Shown here: positions 63,769-64,000 of the stretch, one piece after another
Position numbering within the stretch: the first letter of the stretch is position 1
How the letters are laid out: every line of letters starts with the position of its first letter
DNA from: Anastrepha obliqua
Lineage: Eukaryota; Arthropoda; Insecta; Diptera; Tephritidae
DNA: 64,000 nucleotides
Direction: 5' to 3'
NCBI RefSeq assembly: GCF_027943255.1
Contig: NC_072892.1
Location: 21,847,792 to 21,911,791 of the forward strand
Translations under genes and position numbers: made by a program
Notes under the pieces: generated by a model
The model's database searches: none
What the model was told of the DNA's origin: nothing
The model's input: only the letters and a program-made list of their open reading frames with translations

Positions 63769-64000
63769 GTGCGTGTAGTCTAGTACACATAACAGAAGTG
63801 AAACTTTCAAGGCAGACAAAGAAAGTGGGAGAGACCCTAGAGAGAATGAGAGTGAGAGAGAGAGAGAGAGAGAAAGAGTTTATATCTAAATAAATTCAAA
63901 ACATTTGCAGAGAATACAAATAGACAAAATTTACAACAAACGGAGAAGGGTCGACCGGTGTAGGTAAACGCCGGACACAAACCGTGGCAACAACGCGCAC
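63769..64000 (+). repeat. Interspersed repeat, copy 2 (runs off the window)
   Basis: Matches 20371-20592 from GTGCGTGTAG to the last base of the window, including the (GA)n run at 63852-63874 and the CGACCGGTGTAGGTAAACGC block. In this copy it directly follows the rosa relic; in the other it follows unrelated AT-rich DNA. That supports a defined left boundary at the GTGCGTG word. Confidence 0.7.

Noticed and set aside
20371..64000. LTR retrotransposon spanning the two copies of the 222-bp repeat
   Set aside because: A 43-kb distance filled with unrelated elements, no gag-pol, no primer-binding site and diverged copies.

Overview
The window looks like non-coding, transposon-packed nuclear DNA of a higher fly (Diptera), most likely a tephritid fruit fly. 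Reasons are the AT-rich background, very short GT-AG introns, full-length and decayed mariner elements of mellifera and rosa (DD41D) type, RTE/R1/Jockey non-LTR retrotransposons, and a tRNA-derived SINE whose body resembles repeats I associate with tephritid genomes. The species assignment is inference. I found no convincing host protein-coding exon, no tRNA or rRNA gene and no LTR retrotransposon with coding capacity.

Left third (1-24 kb): an AT-rich tract receives a 5'-truncated RNase H-type LINE copy (12-bp target duplication), itself split by a 950-bp foldback element (9-bp duplication). A Helitron 3' end abutting a SINE follows, then an apparently intact mellifera-type mariner in another AT-rich tract. 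Next come an internally deleted mariner, an antisense LINE relic, and a 2.1-kb DNA element with GGGCATTTC inverted ends and many GTCGC-GCGAC palindromes. That element carries remains of a protein family I cannot name, and is the best candidate here for an undescribed system.

Middle (24-45 kb): a Bari-like Tc1 relic, an antisense LINE, a gutted mariner, and RTE fragments in both orientations. Further along are Tc3-like and Tc1-like relics, a mariner deletion derivative with 33-bp inverted repeats, a GGCGCAAAATT-ended MITE, and a Tc1 relic split by a 141-bp insertion with a 16-bp duplication. The section ends with a Tc1 element whose transposase has a clear 92-bp intron.

Right third (45-64 kb): a SINE tail and an RTE tail joined head to head, a MITE with an extra hairpin, and a decayed mariner with both ends. 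Then a 4.4-kb pogo/Tigger element contains both an unrelated 265-codon reading frame and a rosa mariner. The window closes with a Jockey tail, a mini-SINE, an R1-like copy interrupted by an RNase H LINE, another SINE and a rosa relic. A repeat that begins at 20.37 kb recurs at the very end.

How the parts relate: autonomous-type elements (mellifera mariner, rosa mariner, Tigger, RTE) sit beside non-autonomous derivatives (deleted mariners, MITEs, SINE). The SINE and RTE share a 10-base 3' tail, which suggests RTE enzymes mobilise the SINE. The nesting gives relative ages: AT-rich tract before LINE before foldback; Tigger before rosa mariner; R1 before RNase H LINE.
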